Shown here: one piece after another, positions 23,182-31,739 of the stretch | Layout of the letters: each line of letters opens with the position of its first letter | Numbering within the stretch: position 1 is the stretch's first letter | The notes under the pieces: generated by a model | The model's input: only the letters and a program-made list of their open reading frames with translations | What the model was told of the DNA's origin: nothing | Databases searched by the model: none | Program-made: the position numbers and the translations under genes | Assembly: GCF_000373925.1 (NCBI RefSeq) | Contig: NZ_KB892709.1 | Span: 76,259-140,258, forward strand | DNA length: 64,000 nucleotides | Reading direction: 5' to 3' | Source of the DNA: Actinopolymorpha alba DSM 45243 | GTDB taxonomy: Bacteria > Actinomycetota > Actinomycetes > Propionibacteriales > Actinopolymorphaceae

Positions 23182-24681
23182 ATGCGCGCCGAACCGGCAC
23201 CTCGGGCCTCCTTCCGCACCTGGTGCGGCCTGCTCGTCCTGCTCCTCCCGGCCCTGCTGGCCGCGATGGACATCTCCGTGTTGTTCGTCGCCGGGCCGGC
23301 GATCGCCGCGACGCTCCGTCCCACCGCCACCGAATGGCTGTGGGCGATGGACATCTACACCTTCGTCTCCGCGGGGCTGCTGATCACGATGGGCTGCCTC
23401 GGAGATCGATTCGGGCGCCGGCGGGTGCTCCTCATCGGGGCCGGGGTGTTCGGTGCCGCGTCGGCGGTCGTCGCCTACGCGCCGAACCCAGAACTCCTCA
23501 TCCTCGCCCGTGCCCTGCTGGCCGTCGGTGGAGCGACCCTCGCGCCCGCAACGCTCTCCCTGATCCGCGGCATGTTCGCGGACGAAGGCGAGCGGCGGAC
23601 CGCGGTGGCTGCCTGGGGAATCGCGTTCGCGGGTGGAGCGGTGGCGGGTCCGGTCGCAGGAGGCCTGCTGCTGGAGTACTTCTGGTGGGGAGCGGTGTTC
23701 CTGATCAACGTCCCCGTCATGATCCTGCTGCTGATCGCGGCGCCGTTCGTCGTCGTCGAGTCGCGGAGCGCGACCCGAGGCGGGTTCGACGTCGCCGGTG
23801 CGGCCACGTCACTGGTGGCGGTGCTGAGCTTCGTGTTCGCGCTGAAGGATGTCGCGAGATACGGCATCAGCGTCACGGGTGCGGCCGCGGTCCTGGTCGG
23901 TGTCGCGGCCACCGTGGTGTTCCTCGCCCGGCAGCGCCGCGCGGCGTACCCACTGATCGACCTCGAGTTGTTCCGCGTCCGCACCTTCTCCACTGGTGTG
24001 GTGGCCAACACCGTCGTCGCGGTGGTGACCGCGGGTCTCGGCGTTCTGGCGTTCCCGTTCCTGCAACTCGTGCACGGGCTCACCCCGCTCCAGTCCGCCC
24101 TGTGGGCGGTGCCCACCTTCGCCGGCTCGTTTGTCGGCGCCGCGGCCGCCGCTGCCCTTGCCCGCAGACACCCGGCCACACCGCTGTTGGGCGGCGGGCT
24201 GCTGGCCGCGGCGATCGGCCTTGCCGTCATCACGACGGTCGAGCCGGCGGGCGGACTGTGGAGATTCCTTGGTGGCTACACGATCCTCACCTTCGGCGTC
24301 GGGGTCACCGCGACGATCGCCAACTCCTTCGTGCTCGACAGCGCGCCACCTGAACGCGTGGGTACGGCATCAGGAATCGCTGAAACGAGTACGCAGCTCG
24401 GATCGGCGCTCGGCATCGCGGTCCTCGGCACCCTCGCGGGCGCCATCTACCGCACCACCATGGCCAGCGCCGCACCGGTCGACACCGATCCGGCCGCCCT
24501 CGAAACCGTCGCCGACGCTGTCGTCGCCGCGCACCAGTCCTCACCTCAGAGTGCGGCGACCCTGCTCGACGCGGCGTACGCCGCCTACACCGACGGCGTC
24601 ACCACGGTGGCGCTCGTTGGGGCGATCCTCACCGCAGCTCTTGCCACGCTCGCACTGACGACACCGCGGCGTACGCCCTAG
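23182..24681 (+). CDS. MFS drug-efflux transporter (DHA2, SmvA/QacA-like)
   Basis: 499 residues, about 14 membrane segments. It carries the DHA2 motif A in the first cytoplasmic loop (GCLGDRFGRRRVLL) and a motif C-like stretch in segment 5 (GIAFAGGAVAGPVAGG), typical of proton/drug antiporters. The acidic residue in segment 1 (LLAAMDISVLFVAGPAIAA) is the usual substrate/proton site. Start at ATG 23182 rather than the upstream ATG, based on promoter geometry. It is controlled by the divergent TetR. Its stop codon overlaps that of the convergent GGDEF gene in a shared CTAG. Confidence 0.92.
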   Translation: MRAEPAPRASFRTWCGLLVLLLPALLAAMDISVLFVAGPAIAATLRPTATEWLWAMDIYTFVSAGLLITMGCLGDRFGRRRVLLIGAGVFGAASAVVAYAPNPELLILARALLAVGGATLAPATLSLIRGMFADEGERRTAVAAWGIAFAGGAVAGPVAGGLLLEYFWWGAVFLINVPVMILLLIAAPFVVVESRSATRGGFDVAGAATSLVAVLSFVFALKDVARYGISVTGAAAVLVGVAATVVFLARQRRAAYPLIDLELFRVRTFSTGVVANTVVAVVTAGLGVLAFPFLQLVHGLTPLQSALWAVPTFAGSFVGAAAAAALARRHPATPLLGGGLLAAAIGLAVITTVEPAGGLWRFLGGYTILTFGVGVTATIANSFVLDSAPPERVGTASGIAETSTQLGSALGIAVLGTLAGAIYRTTMASAAPVDTDPAALETVADAVVAAHQSSPQSAATLLDAAYAAYTDGVTTVALVGAILTAALATLALTTPRRTP

Positions 24682-26300
24682 GGATCGTCGGGGAGGGGAT
24701 GGGCGCGGATCTCGACGCGGTTCTTGCCGAGCCGCTTGGCCCGCAGCAGCGCCTCGTCGGCGGCGGCCAGCATCTGGGTGCGGGTCGCGCCCGACCACGA
24801 CTGGGCGAGGCCGGCGGACATGCGGACGACCCGCCCCTCAGGTAGGCATCGCCAGGTGCGGTTCTCGACCTTCCGGCGCAGCTTCTCGGCCACGTGGTAG
24901 GCCTGGCCAGAGGTCCGGTCAGGCAACACGATCACGAACTCGTCGCCGCCGAACCGCGCGATCACGTCGTCGCCGGAGAGCACGGACCGGATCTCCTGGG
25001 CGAGTTCCTTGATCAGATCGTCGCCGACGAGGTGGGACAACTCGTCGTTGACCTTCTTGAGCCCGTCGAGGTCGACGAACATCACGGCGAGCGGCCGTCC
25101 GGTCGCCGCCGACTCGACGAGGAGTTCGGGCAGCCGGATCTCGATCAGTCGGCGGTTGCCGAGTCCGGTGAGTGGGTCGGTGAGGTAGGCCGCCGCGCGC
25201 CGCCGCTGCTCGTCGCGGACGCGTTCGGCGCCGAGGCGGTCCTCGAACGACTGAACCCGAGCCCGCCGCTCGTCCCACCGGTCGCGCACCAGGCGCCAGG
25301 TCAGCTGGGCGAACGCCTCGCCGGTGGGGGTTGAGCCGTCCCGCTGCCGGAGCAGGCTGGCGTACTCCCAGTAGGCCCGGCCCGCCATCACCTGCAGCCG
25401 GGGAAGGGAGTCGCCGATCGCGCAGGCCATCTCGGCGTGTTCGAGGGCCTGGTCGGTCTGGCCGTCGTTGGCGTACGCCCGCGCCATCGCGAGGTAGCCG
25501 ACCAGGGTCGCCTCGTGGCGTTCGGTCGAGGCGACCGCACCGATGTGAGCGCGCAGCTCAGGGATCAGGGTGGTGCCCTCGCCGAGCATGGCCCGGGCCA
25601 GGCACGCCTGCACGATCACCTCGCGCGGCCAGTAGGACCCGTCGATCGCGTTGTGGCCGGACGGCGCGGTCCGGAACGCCTCGAGCGTCAGGCGGTAGTG
25701 CTCCTTGGCCTGGTCGATCTCGCCGATGAGGTCGAGCTCGGACGCCCAGTTGAGGTGGGCCCAGCCGCTGTTGTAGGCGTACAACGTCTGGAGCATGGCG
25801 TCGGACAGCGCGTGGGCTACCTGGTAGAGCCGTTCGAGCCAGGCGGTGGCGAGCTCGTACAGGTCGAGTCGCACCAGGGCCAGGACGGCGGCGTTGATGG
25901 CGTGGCCGATGGCGTACCCCGGCGTGTCCAGCTCCTCGAGCAGGACGACGGAGCGGGCGAGTTCGTCGTACGCCGGCTCGAACTTGCCGCGCAGCAGCAG
26001 CGCCATCCCGCGCAGCGCGTGGCCGAACGCCTCCCAGATCCGGTCGTCGAACGGCTCCGCGAGGCGGATCATCTCGCCCGCGACGTCGCTGGCGTCGTCG
26101 AGGAGCCGCAGGTCGTGGAACGACGCGAAGCGCACGAATCGCAACCACTGAGCCCGGTCGTGGGCGTGCTGGTCCTGCGCTTCGGCCAGGAGGACGTCGA
26201 CTTCCTCGAGAACCAGGCGTGCCTCTCCGGACTGGGCCCTGATCAGCAGGCCGGTCACGTCGGCGAGCGCTGACGGGCGCGGTCTCATCTGCCCAGACAA
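24678..26300 (-). CDS. Diguanylate cyclase with N-terminal TPR-like region
   Basis: 540 residues. About 1-350 are amphipathic helices resembling TPR repeats (for example AQWLRFVRFASFHDLRLLDD, then AWAHLNWASELDLIGEIDQA). The C-terminal ~170 residues form a GGDEF domain starting at LTDPLTGLGNRRLIEIR, with an intact active site FGGDEFVIVL near residue 455. It should make c-di-GMP. The inhibitory RxxD site is not conserved: SGDD replaces it. It has no membrane segment, so it is cytoplasmic, probably activated through protein contacts of the helical region. The closest parallels are TPR-GGDEF proteins such as streptomycete CdgB-type relatives (inference). Confidence 0.88.
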   Translation of the reverse strand: MSGQMRPRPSALADVTGLLIRAQSGEARLVLEEVDVLLAEAQDQHAHDRAQWLRFVRFASFHDLRLLDDASDVAGEMIRLAEPFDDRIWEAFGHALRGMALLLRGKFEPAYDELARSVVLLEELDTPGYAIGHAINAAVLALVRLDLYELATAWLERLYQVAHALSDAMLQTLYAYNSGWAHLNWASELDLIGEIDQAKEHYRLTLEAFRTAPSGHNAIDGSYWPREVIVQACLARAMLGEGTTLIPELRAHIGAVASTERHEATLVGYLAMARAYANDGQTDQALEHAEMACAIGDSLPRLQVMAGRAYWEYASLLRQRDGSTPTGEAFAQLTWRLVRDRWDERRARVQSFEDRLGAERVRDEQRRRAAAYLTDPLTGLGNRRLIEIRLPELLVESAATGRPLAVMFVDLDGLKKVNDELSHLVGDDLIKELAQEIRSVLSGDDVIARFGGDEFVIVLPDRTSGQAYHVAEKLRRKVENRTWRCLPEGRVVRMSAGLAQSWSGATRTQMLAAADEALLRAKRLGKNRVEIRAHPLPDDP

Positions 26301-26477
26301 GTCCCGCTCCCAGCGATCGGCGATCCCTGGCAGGTGGCGTGGCGCGTGGTCCCCCCGGCCGGAACCATCAGCCTAATCTCCTCAATGTGCTGTCTCGTCT
26401 AGGACCGATAACTCTCAGCTTCGTGATGGCGCGTTCATTGCGCTGATTCTCGTACGACCCGCTCGCGCGCCCGCCGA

Positions 26478-27239
26478 TCAGGACGTCTCGCGCCGGAAGA
26501 CCCGGGTCCCCAACGTGACACCGACTACTGCCAGCACGGCCGCGACGACGGAGCCGGCCAGGAACGCACCCGCGGCGAAATCACCGCGGAACGCCGCCCG
26601 CGCGCCGTCGACGACGTACGAGAACGGGTTGACCCGAGACAGGTTATAGAGCCAGCCCGGGGCCAGCGACATGGGCAGCATGATGCCCGAGAGCAGCATC
26701 ACCGGCAGCATGAACGTGTTGAGCAGCGGCGCGAACGCGTCCTCGCTCTTGAGCACCAGCGCGGTGGCGTAGGACACCGAAGCCATCGTGATGCCGAGGA
26801 CACCGACGAGCAGGAGTCCGATCAGGATCCCGTCGAGCGGCGCCCGCAGCCCGAAGGCGACGGCGGTGATGACGAGGACGAGTGCCTGGACCACCAGGAC
26901 CACGACGTCGCGCAGCACCCGGCCGAGCAGGAGCGCGAACCGGCTCATCGGGGTGACCCGCATGCGTTCGATGACGCCCGAGCGGTACTCCGCGATCAGG
27001 CCGAAACCGACGAACGCCGCGCCGAACAGCCCAAGCTGCACGAGCAGGCCGGGGACGAACACCTGCCAGGCGTCGCCTGGTGGGAAGCCCGGGGTGCTGG
27101 CCACCCGTTGCAGCAGTGGCCCGAACAACGCGAGGTAGAGGATCGGCTGGAGCAGGCCGATGACCACCCAGGCGGGGTTGCGCAGGCTGATCTTCATCGC
27201 CCGGCTGAACACCAGCCCGGCGTCACGGAAAGCGTTCAT
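26478..27239 (-). CDS. ABC-2 type transporter permease
   Basis: 253 residues with six predicted membrane segments and the ABC-2 signature stretch near the C-terminus (MLPVMLLSGIMLPMSLAPGW, then NLSRVNPFSYVVDGAR). It is the membrane subunit of a DrrB-type exporter with the ATPase encoded 52 bp upstream. Such pairs export antibiotics, lipids or polyketides. It lies at the end of the MarR-ATPase-permease operon. Confidence 0.93.
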   Translation of the reverse strand: MNAFRDAGLVFSRAMKISLRNPAWVVIGLLQPILYLALFGPLLQRVASTPGFPPGDAWQVFVPGLLVQLGLFGAAFVGFGLIAEYRSGVIERMRVTPMSRFALLLGRVLRDVVVLVVQALVLVITAVAFGLRAPLDGILIGLLLVGVLGITMASVSYATALVLKSEDAFAPLLNTFMLPVMLLSGIMLPMSLAPGWLYNLSRVNPFSYVVDGARAAFRGDFAAGAFLAGSVVAAVLAVVGVTLGTRVFRRETS

Positions 27240-27291
27240 GACAGGAAACCTTCGGTTGATCGGGCGTCAAGGGGAGGGGTGCCGGGCGGGA

Positions 27292-28254
27292 TCATTCGCT
27301 GCCGTCGCGCAGCGCGTGGCCGGTGAGGGCGAGGAAGACGTCGTCGAGGGTGGGCCGCTGGACCTGCAGCGACGACAGGGCGATGCCGGCCGCGTCGAGG
27401 TCGCGGAGCAGGCCGACGACCGCCTCGTCGCCGCGCGAGACCCGGAAGCTCACGACGGCACCGTCCACCGTGAGCTGCTCCGCGCCGGGCCGACCTGCCG
27501 CGATGCCGCGGGCCTTGTCGATGTCGCCCTCGGTGCCGCTGGCGACCTCCACCTGGACGAGATCGCCCGAGACCTGCTGCTTGAGTTCGTCGGCGGTGCC
27601 GCTGGCCACGATGAGTCCGGCGTCGATGACGAAGATCCGGTCGCACAGGGCGTCCGCCTCTTCGAGGTAGTGGGTGGTGAGGAAGACCGTGGTGCCGTTG
27701 TTGTTGCGCAGCCGTCGGATGTGCTCCCACATGTTGGCGCGGCTCTGCGGGTCGAGCCCGGTGGTGGGTTCGTCGAGGAAGACCAGGCCGGGGGAGTGGA
27801 CCAGGCCCATCGCGATGTCGAGCCGCCGGCGCTGCCCGCCCGAGAGCGTCTTGACCTGGCGTGTGTCCAGGCCGGCGAGATCCAGCTGGGGCAGCAGGTC
27901 CTGGGACCGGCGGCGGGCGTCGCCGCGGGACAGGCCGTAGAACCGCGCGTGGTATTCGAGTTCCTCGCCGACGAGGGCCTCGGGCGCCGAGCCGCCCGCC
28001 TGGCTGACGTACCCGATGCTGCGGCGTACGCCCACGGGGTTGGCCCGCAGGTCGAATCCGGCGACCGTCGCGGTGCCCTCCGTGGGCTCCAGCAAGGTGG
28101 TCAGCATCCGCAGCGTCGTGGTCTTGCCGGCGCCGTTGGGACCGAGAAATCCGACGATCCCGCCCGCCTCGACCGACAGGTCGACTCCGCGGACGGCCTC
28201 GACGCTGCCGCGCCGCGAGCGGAACGTCTTTTTCAAGCCTTGTGCAGTGATCAC
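27292..28254 (-). CDS. ABC exporter ATP-binding protein (DrrA-like)
   Basis: 320 residues: Walker A GPNGAGKTT, signature LSGGQRRRLD, Walker B LVFLDEPTTGLD, H-loop TTHYLEEAD, and the C-terminal DrrA-type extension. It powers the ABC-2 permease encoded downstream. The GTG start has GGAGGAG 7 nt upstream, but that ribosome binding site is the 3' arm of a tight hairpin, so translation may be conditional. The gene follows the MarR gene by 74 bp. Confidence 0.94.
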   Translation of the reverse strand: MITAQGLKKTFRSRRGSVEAVRGVDLSVEAGGIVGFLGPNGAGKTTTLRMLTTLLEPTEGTATVAGFDLRANPVGVRRSIGYVSQAGGSAPEALVGEELEYHARFYGLSRGDARRRSQDLLPQLDLAGLDTRQVKTLSGGQRRRLDIAMGLVHSPGLVFLDEPTTGLDPQSRANMWEHIRRLRNNNGTTVFLTTHYLEEADALCDRIFVIDAGLIVASGTADELKQQVSGDLVQVEVASGTEGDIDKARGIAAGRPGAEQLTVDGAVVSFRVSRGDEAVVGLLRDLDAAGIALSSLQVQRPTLDDVFLALTGHALRDGSE

Positions 28255-28261
28255 GTTGTGA

Positions 28262-28278
28262 CTCCTCCGAAGGAGGAG
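28262..28278 (-). promoter_or_regulatory. Hairpin sequestering the Shine-Dalgarno of the ABC ATPase
   Basis: On the minus strand CTCCTCC, a 3-nt TTC loop, and GGAGGAG form a perfect 7-bp stem whose 3' arm is the ribosome binding site, 7 nt from the GTG. This is the layout of a translational attenuator. A TCAAACTTGA palindrome lies just upstream (about 28283-28292). Confidence 0.6.
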
Positions 28279-28328
28279 TATTCAAGTTTGATTCGTCGTC
28301 GCTGGTCAAGTGGAACTGCTGGCGGCGC

Positions 28329-28811
28329 TTACGTGGGGCGTGTCGTCGCGGTGACCTGGCGGGCGATCTCGCGGGCGCGCACGTTGAGCTTGCGGGCATA
28401 GTCGGCGATCAGCTCGAGCTGGTCATCGTCGTACTCGTCGAGCAGGTCACCGAACCCGTTGCTGAGTGGGGCGTATGCCGAAGCGAGCTCGACTGAGCGT
28501 CGGCCGGTGGAAGACACGAAGACCTTACGGCGGTCGGATGGGTCGCGGCGGCGTTCGATGAACTCCGCGCGCTCGAGCCGGTCGAGGACCGCGGTGATGG
28601 CCGACGTGCTCAACCCGGTGAGCTCGGCCAGCCGTCCCGCGGTGAGGTTGGTCTCGTGACGGGCGACGTCGAGGCATTTCAGGTCGGTGGGGTTGAGGCC
28701 GAACCGCTGGGAAATGGCGTGGTGGATGACGATGCCGAGCGCGCTGCTGTCGCGGCCCAACTCCGCGATCGCGGTCTTGAGCTCCTCACGCCGTCCGGTA
28801 CGGCTTGACAT
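28329..28811 (-). CDS. MarR-family regulator of the ABC exporter operon
   Basis: 160 residues. Winged HTH: NLTAGRLAELTGLSTSAITA, then VLDRLERAEFIERRRDPSDR, with the conserved DxRxx wing (DRRKV). The ATG at 28811 was chosen because GGAG lies 7 nt upstream; a GTG and an ATG further upstream are possible. It is first gene of the MarR-ATPase-permease operon and divergent from a small plus-strand gene; two palindromes in between are its likely operators. Confidence 0.9.
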   Translation of the reverse strand: MSSRTGRREELKTAIAELGRDSSALGIVIHHAISQRFGLNPTDLKCLDVARHETNLTAGRLAELTGLSTSAITAVLDRLERAEFIERRRDPSDRRKVFVSSTGRRSVELASAYAPLSNGFGDLLDEYDDDQLELIADYARKLNVRAREIARQVTATTRPT

Positions 28812-28833
28812 CCCCATCTCCCAACCCACATAT

Positions 28834-28864
28834 TTCGATACATCGAATTATCCGATAGATCGGA
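28834..28864. promoter_or_regulatory. Twin MarR operators
   Basis: TTCGATACATCGAA (28834-28847) and TCCGATAGATCGGA (28851-28864): two 14-bp inverted repeats with six-base arms, 17 bp apart, followed by a further half-site TCCGATC at 28868. They lie between the MarR start and the divergent gene. Confidence 0.7.
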
Positions 28865-28899
28865 AAGTCCGATCCGGAGGATATCTTAGGGGGTTGCTG

Positions 28900-29310
28900 A
28901 TGTCGTACGCCAGCCCGCTGCCCGCGGCGTTCACCACGCCCGGCCGGCTCCTGTGGACCACCGTCGGCATCGTCGAAGCTCCGGTCGACGAGGTGGCCCG
29001 ACTCGTCTTCGAGGACTTCGAGGAGGCGCCGACCGGCGGCCACCTTCACCGTGACGAGGAACGCCGGATCGTGATCGTCCAGGGTGGCTGGTGGTATCGG
29101 GGCGTCACATCGATCGAATCGCATCCGGACGGCGCCCGGGTCACCTACCGCGTTTACAACATCGCGCGGACCAACCGCTGGATGGTGCCCTTGGTACTCC
29201 TGCAGTACCGGCTCAACGGCAGTCTGGCCGCCATTCGCGGCGGCGAGTTCGAGGGAGGGCTGGCCCGGATAGGTGAGCGGCTGGGCGCTCGCGTTCGCCG
29301 GACCGAGTAA
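28900..29310 (+). CDS. Hypothetical protein, possibly SRPBCC-like
   Basis: 136 residues. It opens with LLWTTVGIVEAPVDEVARLV, a pattern like the first strand and helix of START/SRPBCC ligand-binding proteins, and ends in a helix (FEGGLARIGERLGARV) as that fold does. The assignment is tentative. AGGGGG lies about 7 nt before the ATG. It is divergent from the MarR regulator and shares the operator region, so it may respond to the same ligand as the exporter. Confidence 0.65.
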   Translation: MSYASPLPAAFTTPGRLLWTTVGIVEAPVDEVARLVFEDFEEAPTGGHLHRDEERRIVIVQGGWWYRGVTSIESHPDGARVTYRVYNIARTNRWMVPLVLLQYRLNGSLAAIRGGEFEGGLARIGERLGARVRRTE

Positions 29311-29339
29311 GACCAGCGGGCCCGGGGTAAGTCGCGATC

Positions 29340-30422
29340 GTGATCAGACGTCGGCGGCGGTGGTTGCGGCGGACCCTGGTTCGCGTGGCCGCGTCGGGTG
29401 CGGTGGTGTGTGTCGTACTCGCGGGGTGCACTGGCGGCGGTCAGGCTCCTCGGAACGCCGCCAGTCCGGGCGCGTCGATTGTGCCGCCGCTCGGTGGCCC
29501 GGCGACGAGCCTGCAGCAAGACTATGAACTGGTCGTACGCCAGGTCCGGACCTCTGTCGTACAGATCAACACCAGGGCCGGACTGGGCTCGGGCATCGTC
29601 TACGACAAGCAGGGCCACATCGTCACCAACGCGCACGTGGTCGGGAGCTTCAAGACGTTCGAGGTGACCCTGGCAACGGGCGGCGCTCCGCTGCGGGCGA
29701 GCCTGGTGGCGAGCTATCCGCCGGATGATCTCGCCGTGATCAGAGTGGAGAAACCACTCGCGGTGGCGCCGGCGAAATTCGCGGACTCCAGTCAGCTCGC
29801 GGTCGGCCAGATCGTCTTGGCCATGGGCAACCCGCTCGGGCTTTCGGGCAGCGTGACCGAGGGCATCGTGTCGGCTGTGGACCGCACCGTCGCGGAGCCC
29901 GCATCAGAGACCTCGCCGGGTACGACGATCACCCGGATGATCCAGACCTCGGCGGCCATTAATCCGGGAAACAGCGGCGGTGCGTTGGTTGACCTCACTG
30001 GGAAGGTGGTCGGAATTCCGACCCTTGCCGCGACCGATCCGCAGCTGGGTGGCGGGGCCGCACCCGGAATTGGTTTCGCCATTCCGAGTAACACGGTCAC
30101 CCGAATCGCTGGCCAGATCATCAAGAGCGGCCGGGTCGTGGAATCCGGCCGTGCGGCTCTCGGGGTCACCGGGTCGACCGTCACTGATGCGGCGGGCGCA
30201 CCAGTCGGGGTCGGCGTCGTGGCGGTACGGGCGGGGAGCGGGGCCGCGAAGGCTGGTATCCGTCCGGGGGACATCATCACCGCCATCAATGGTACGAAGA
30301 CTCCGACGAGCTCCGCGTTGAGTGAGGTAGTGGTGAAACACCGCCCCGGCGAGACTGTCAAGGTCACCTTTACGCGGCAGGGAACGAGCAAGACAGTCAA
30401 AGTCACCTTGGGCGAGCTCTAG
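29340..30422 (+). CDS. HtrA-like serine protease lipoprotein with PDZ domain
   Basis: 360 residues. A twin-basic N-terminus (IRRRRRWLRR), hydrophobic stretch and lipobox VLAGC (Cys about 29) predict export and lipidation. The trypsin-like domain has His in IVTNAHVV, Asp in PPDDLAVIRV and Ser in NPGNSGGALVD, so the triad is intact. A PDZ domain follows (GSGAAKAGIRPGDIITAING). It is a periplasmic-side quality-control or regulatory protease. The GTG start has only a weak ribosome binding site. Confidence 0.92.
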   Translation: MIRRRRRWLRRTLVRVAASGAVVCVVLAGCTGGGQAPRNAASPGASIVPPLGGPATSLQQDYELVVRQVRTSVVQINTRAGLGSGIVYDKQGHIVTNAHVVGSFKTFEVTLATGGAPLRASLVASYPPDDLAVIRVEKPLAVAPAKFADSSQLAVGQIVLAMGNPLGLSGSVTEGIVSAVDRTVAEPASETSPGTTITRMIQTSAAINPGNSGGALVDLTGKVVGIPTLAATDPQLGGGAAPGIGFAIPSNTVTRIAGQIIKSGRVVESGRAALGVTGSTVTDAAGAPVGVGVVAVRAGSGAAKAGIRPGDIITAINGTKTPTSSALSEVVVKHRPGETVKVTFTRQGTSKTVKVTLGEL

Positions 30423-30656
30423 CGCCTCGTCAAGCAACGTTGGAATGACGCCGCGCGGCAGCGCCACGTACAAGGGCTTCAACTTCGCTGATCGCGGGGG
30501 TAAGCTGGCCAGCGGCCAGGGCAGCCCGCCGCCTGCGCCTCGATCCTGAGGTTTGGTGAATGCCCGTCATCTCGCATCGGACCGCTGATCACTCGAACTC
30601 TTCTGCGGACCATCAGCAGTGCAGGCTCCTGATCTCGTGCCGCGAGAGGACTCGAG

Positions 30657-31655
30657 ATGATCAATCTCCCTGCTGCCGACGATGTCAAGGCGATGGCCAG
30701 GCGGCTGCGTACTGCGCTGGCCGCCGACGGCATGACGATCAGTCACGGCGCAGCACTGGAACTCACCGCCCGGCAGCTCGGAGCCCGGGACTGGAACACA
30801 CTCGCCGCATCGCTGTCCAGCGTGGCGAGGTCGGCCGGCCGGCCGGGCGATCCCGTCGATGCGGTGCCGATCATCCGCATCTTCGACGCCGATCAGGCCT
30901 ACGCCTTTTACTGCGACTACCTCGGCTTCGGAAAGGACTGGGAGCACCGCCTCGAGGATCACCTGCCGCTGTACGCCCAGGTCTCCCGCGGTGACGTCCG
31001 ACTGCATCTGAGCGAGCATCACGGCGACGGCAGCCCCGGCATCGGCGTGCTGCTCACAACCCCGGACGTCCGTGCCCTGCACGCCGAACTGCAGAGCAGG
31101 GACCACCCGCTGAACCCAGGAATCACGTCCGAAGAGTGGGGCCTGACGCTGGCCGTCATCGACCCGTTTCACAATCGGCTCGTCTTCCACCAGCCGGCCG
31201 ACCAACCGGCCCGGGCCGAGACCGCAGCCGCACCCTGGCGCCATCGGCTGCATGTCTCGTGCTCGCCGGAGGTTGCCTTCGAGATCTTCACCGCTCGGAT
31301 GGGTGACTGGTGGGGTCCGGGCTACAACGCCCATCCGGAGGCGTACACGGGAGTGCGGCTGGAGCCGCGGGTCGGCGGTGCCGTGGTGTTCACTTTCAAC
31401 GGGTATCCCGATCAGTCCTGGGGGCGGGTCGCGGTGTGGGATCCGCCGCGGGTCTACGGCCAGGACTTCTGGCTGGCGCAGGATCCGGACTACCCCAGCC
31501 GCCTGACCGTCACGTTCACCGCCGATGACGGCGGGACGGTCGTCGACTTCGAGCATGCCGGCTGGGTGCCAGGTAACGCCGCCTCGCGGAACAAGTTCGC
31601 CGAGTGGCCGAAAATCCTGAACAGGTACACCCAGTTCGCCGATCAGCACGGGTAA
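30657..31655 (+). CDS. Three-domain fusion: glyoxalase-related, VOC and SRPBCC
   Basis: 332 residues. Domain 1 (about 1-60) is the small glyoxalase-associated helical domain (HGAALELTARQLGARDWNTL). Domain 2 (about 70-185) is a VOC/bleomycin-resistance-like domain (IIRIFDADQAYAFYCDYLGF, ending VIDPFHNRLVFH), with few acidic or His metal ligands visible. Domain 3 (about 195-330) is an AHSA1-type SRPBCC domain (RLHVSCSPEVAFEIFTARMG, then GWGRVAVWDPPR-like). A role in binding or resisting a hydrophobic toxin is plausible. GAGAGGA precedes the ATG. Confidence 0.85.
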   Translation: MINLPAADDVKAMARRLRTALAADGMTISHGAALELTARQLGARDWNTLAASLSSVARSAGRPGDPVDAVPIIRIFDADQAYAFYCDYLGFGKDWEHRLEDHLPLYAQVSRGDVRLHLSEHHGDGSPGIGVLLTTPDVRALHAELQSRDHPLNPGITSEEWGLTLAVIDPFHNRLVFHQPADQPARAETAAAPWRHRLHVSCSPEVAFEIFTARMGDWWGPGYNAHPEAYTGVRLEPRVGGAVVFTFNGYPDQSWGRVAVWDPPRVYGQDFWLAQDPDYPSRLTVTFTADDGGTVVDFEHAGWVPGNAASRNKFAEWPKILNRYTQFADQHG

Positions 31656-31739
31656 ATCCGTCCACGCCGCTCGTCGGAGACTGAGGATGCTGTGACGCCT
31701 TAGCTCTCCGATGACCCGGCGGGGAGGGCGGTGTCCGGA

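Noticed and set aside
25437-26273. 278-codon plus-strand frame antisense to the GGDEF gene
   Set aside because: Shadow of a real coding sequence.
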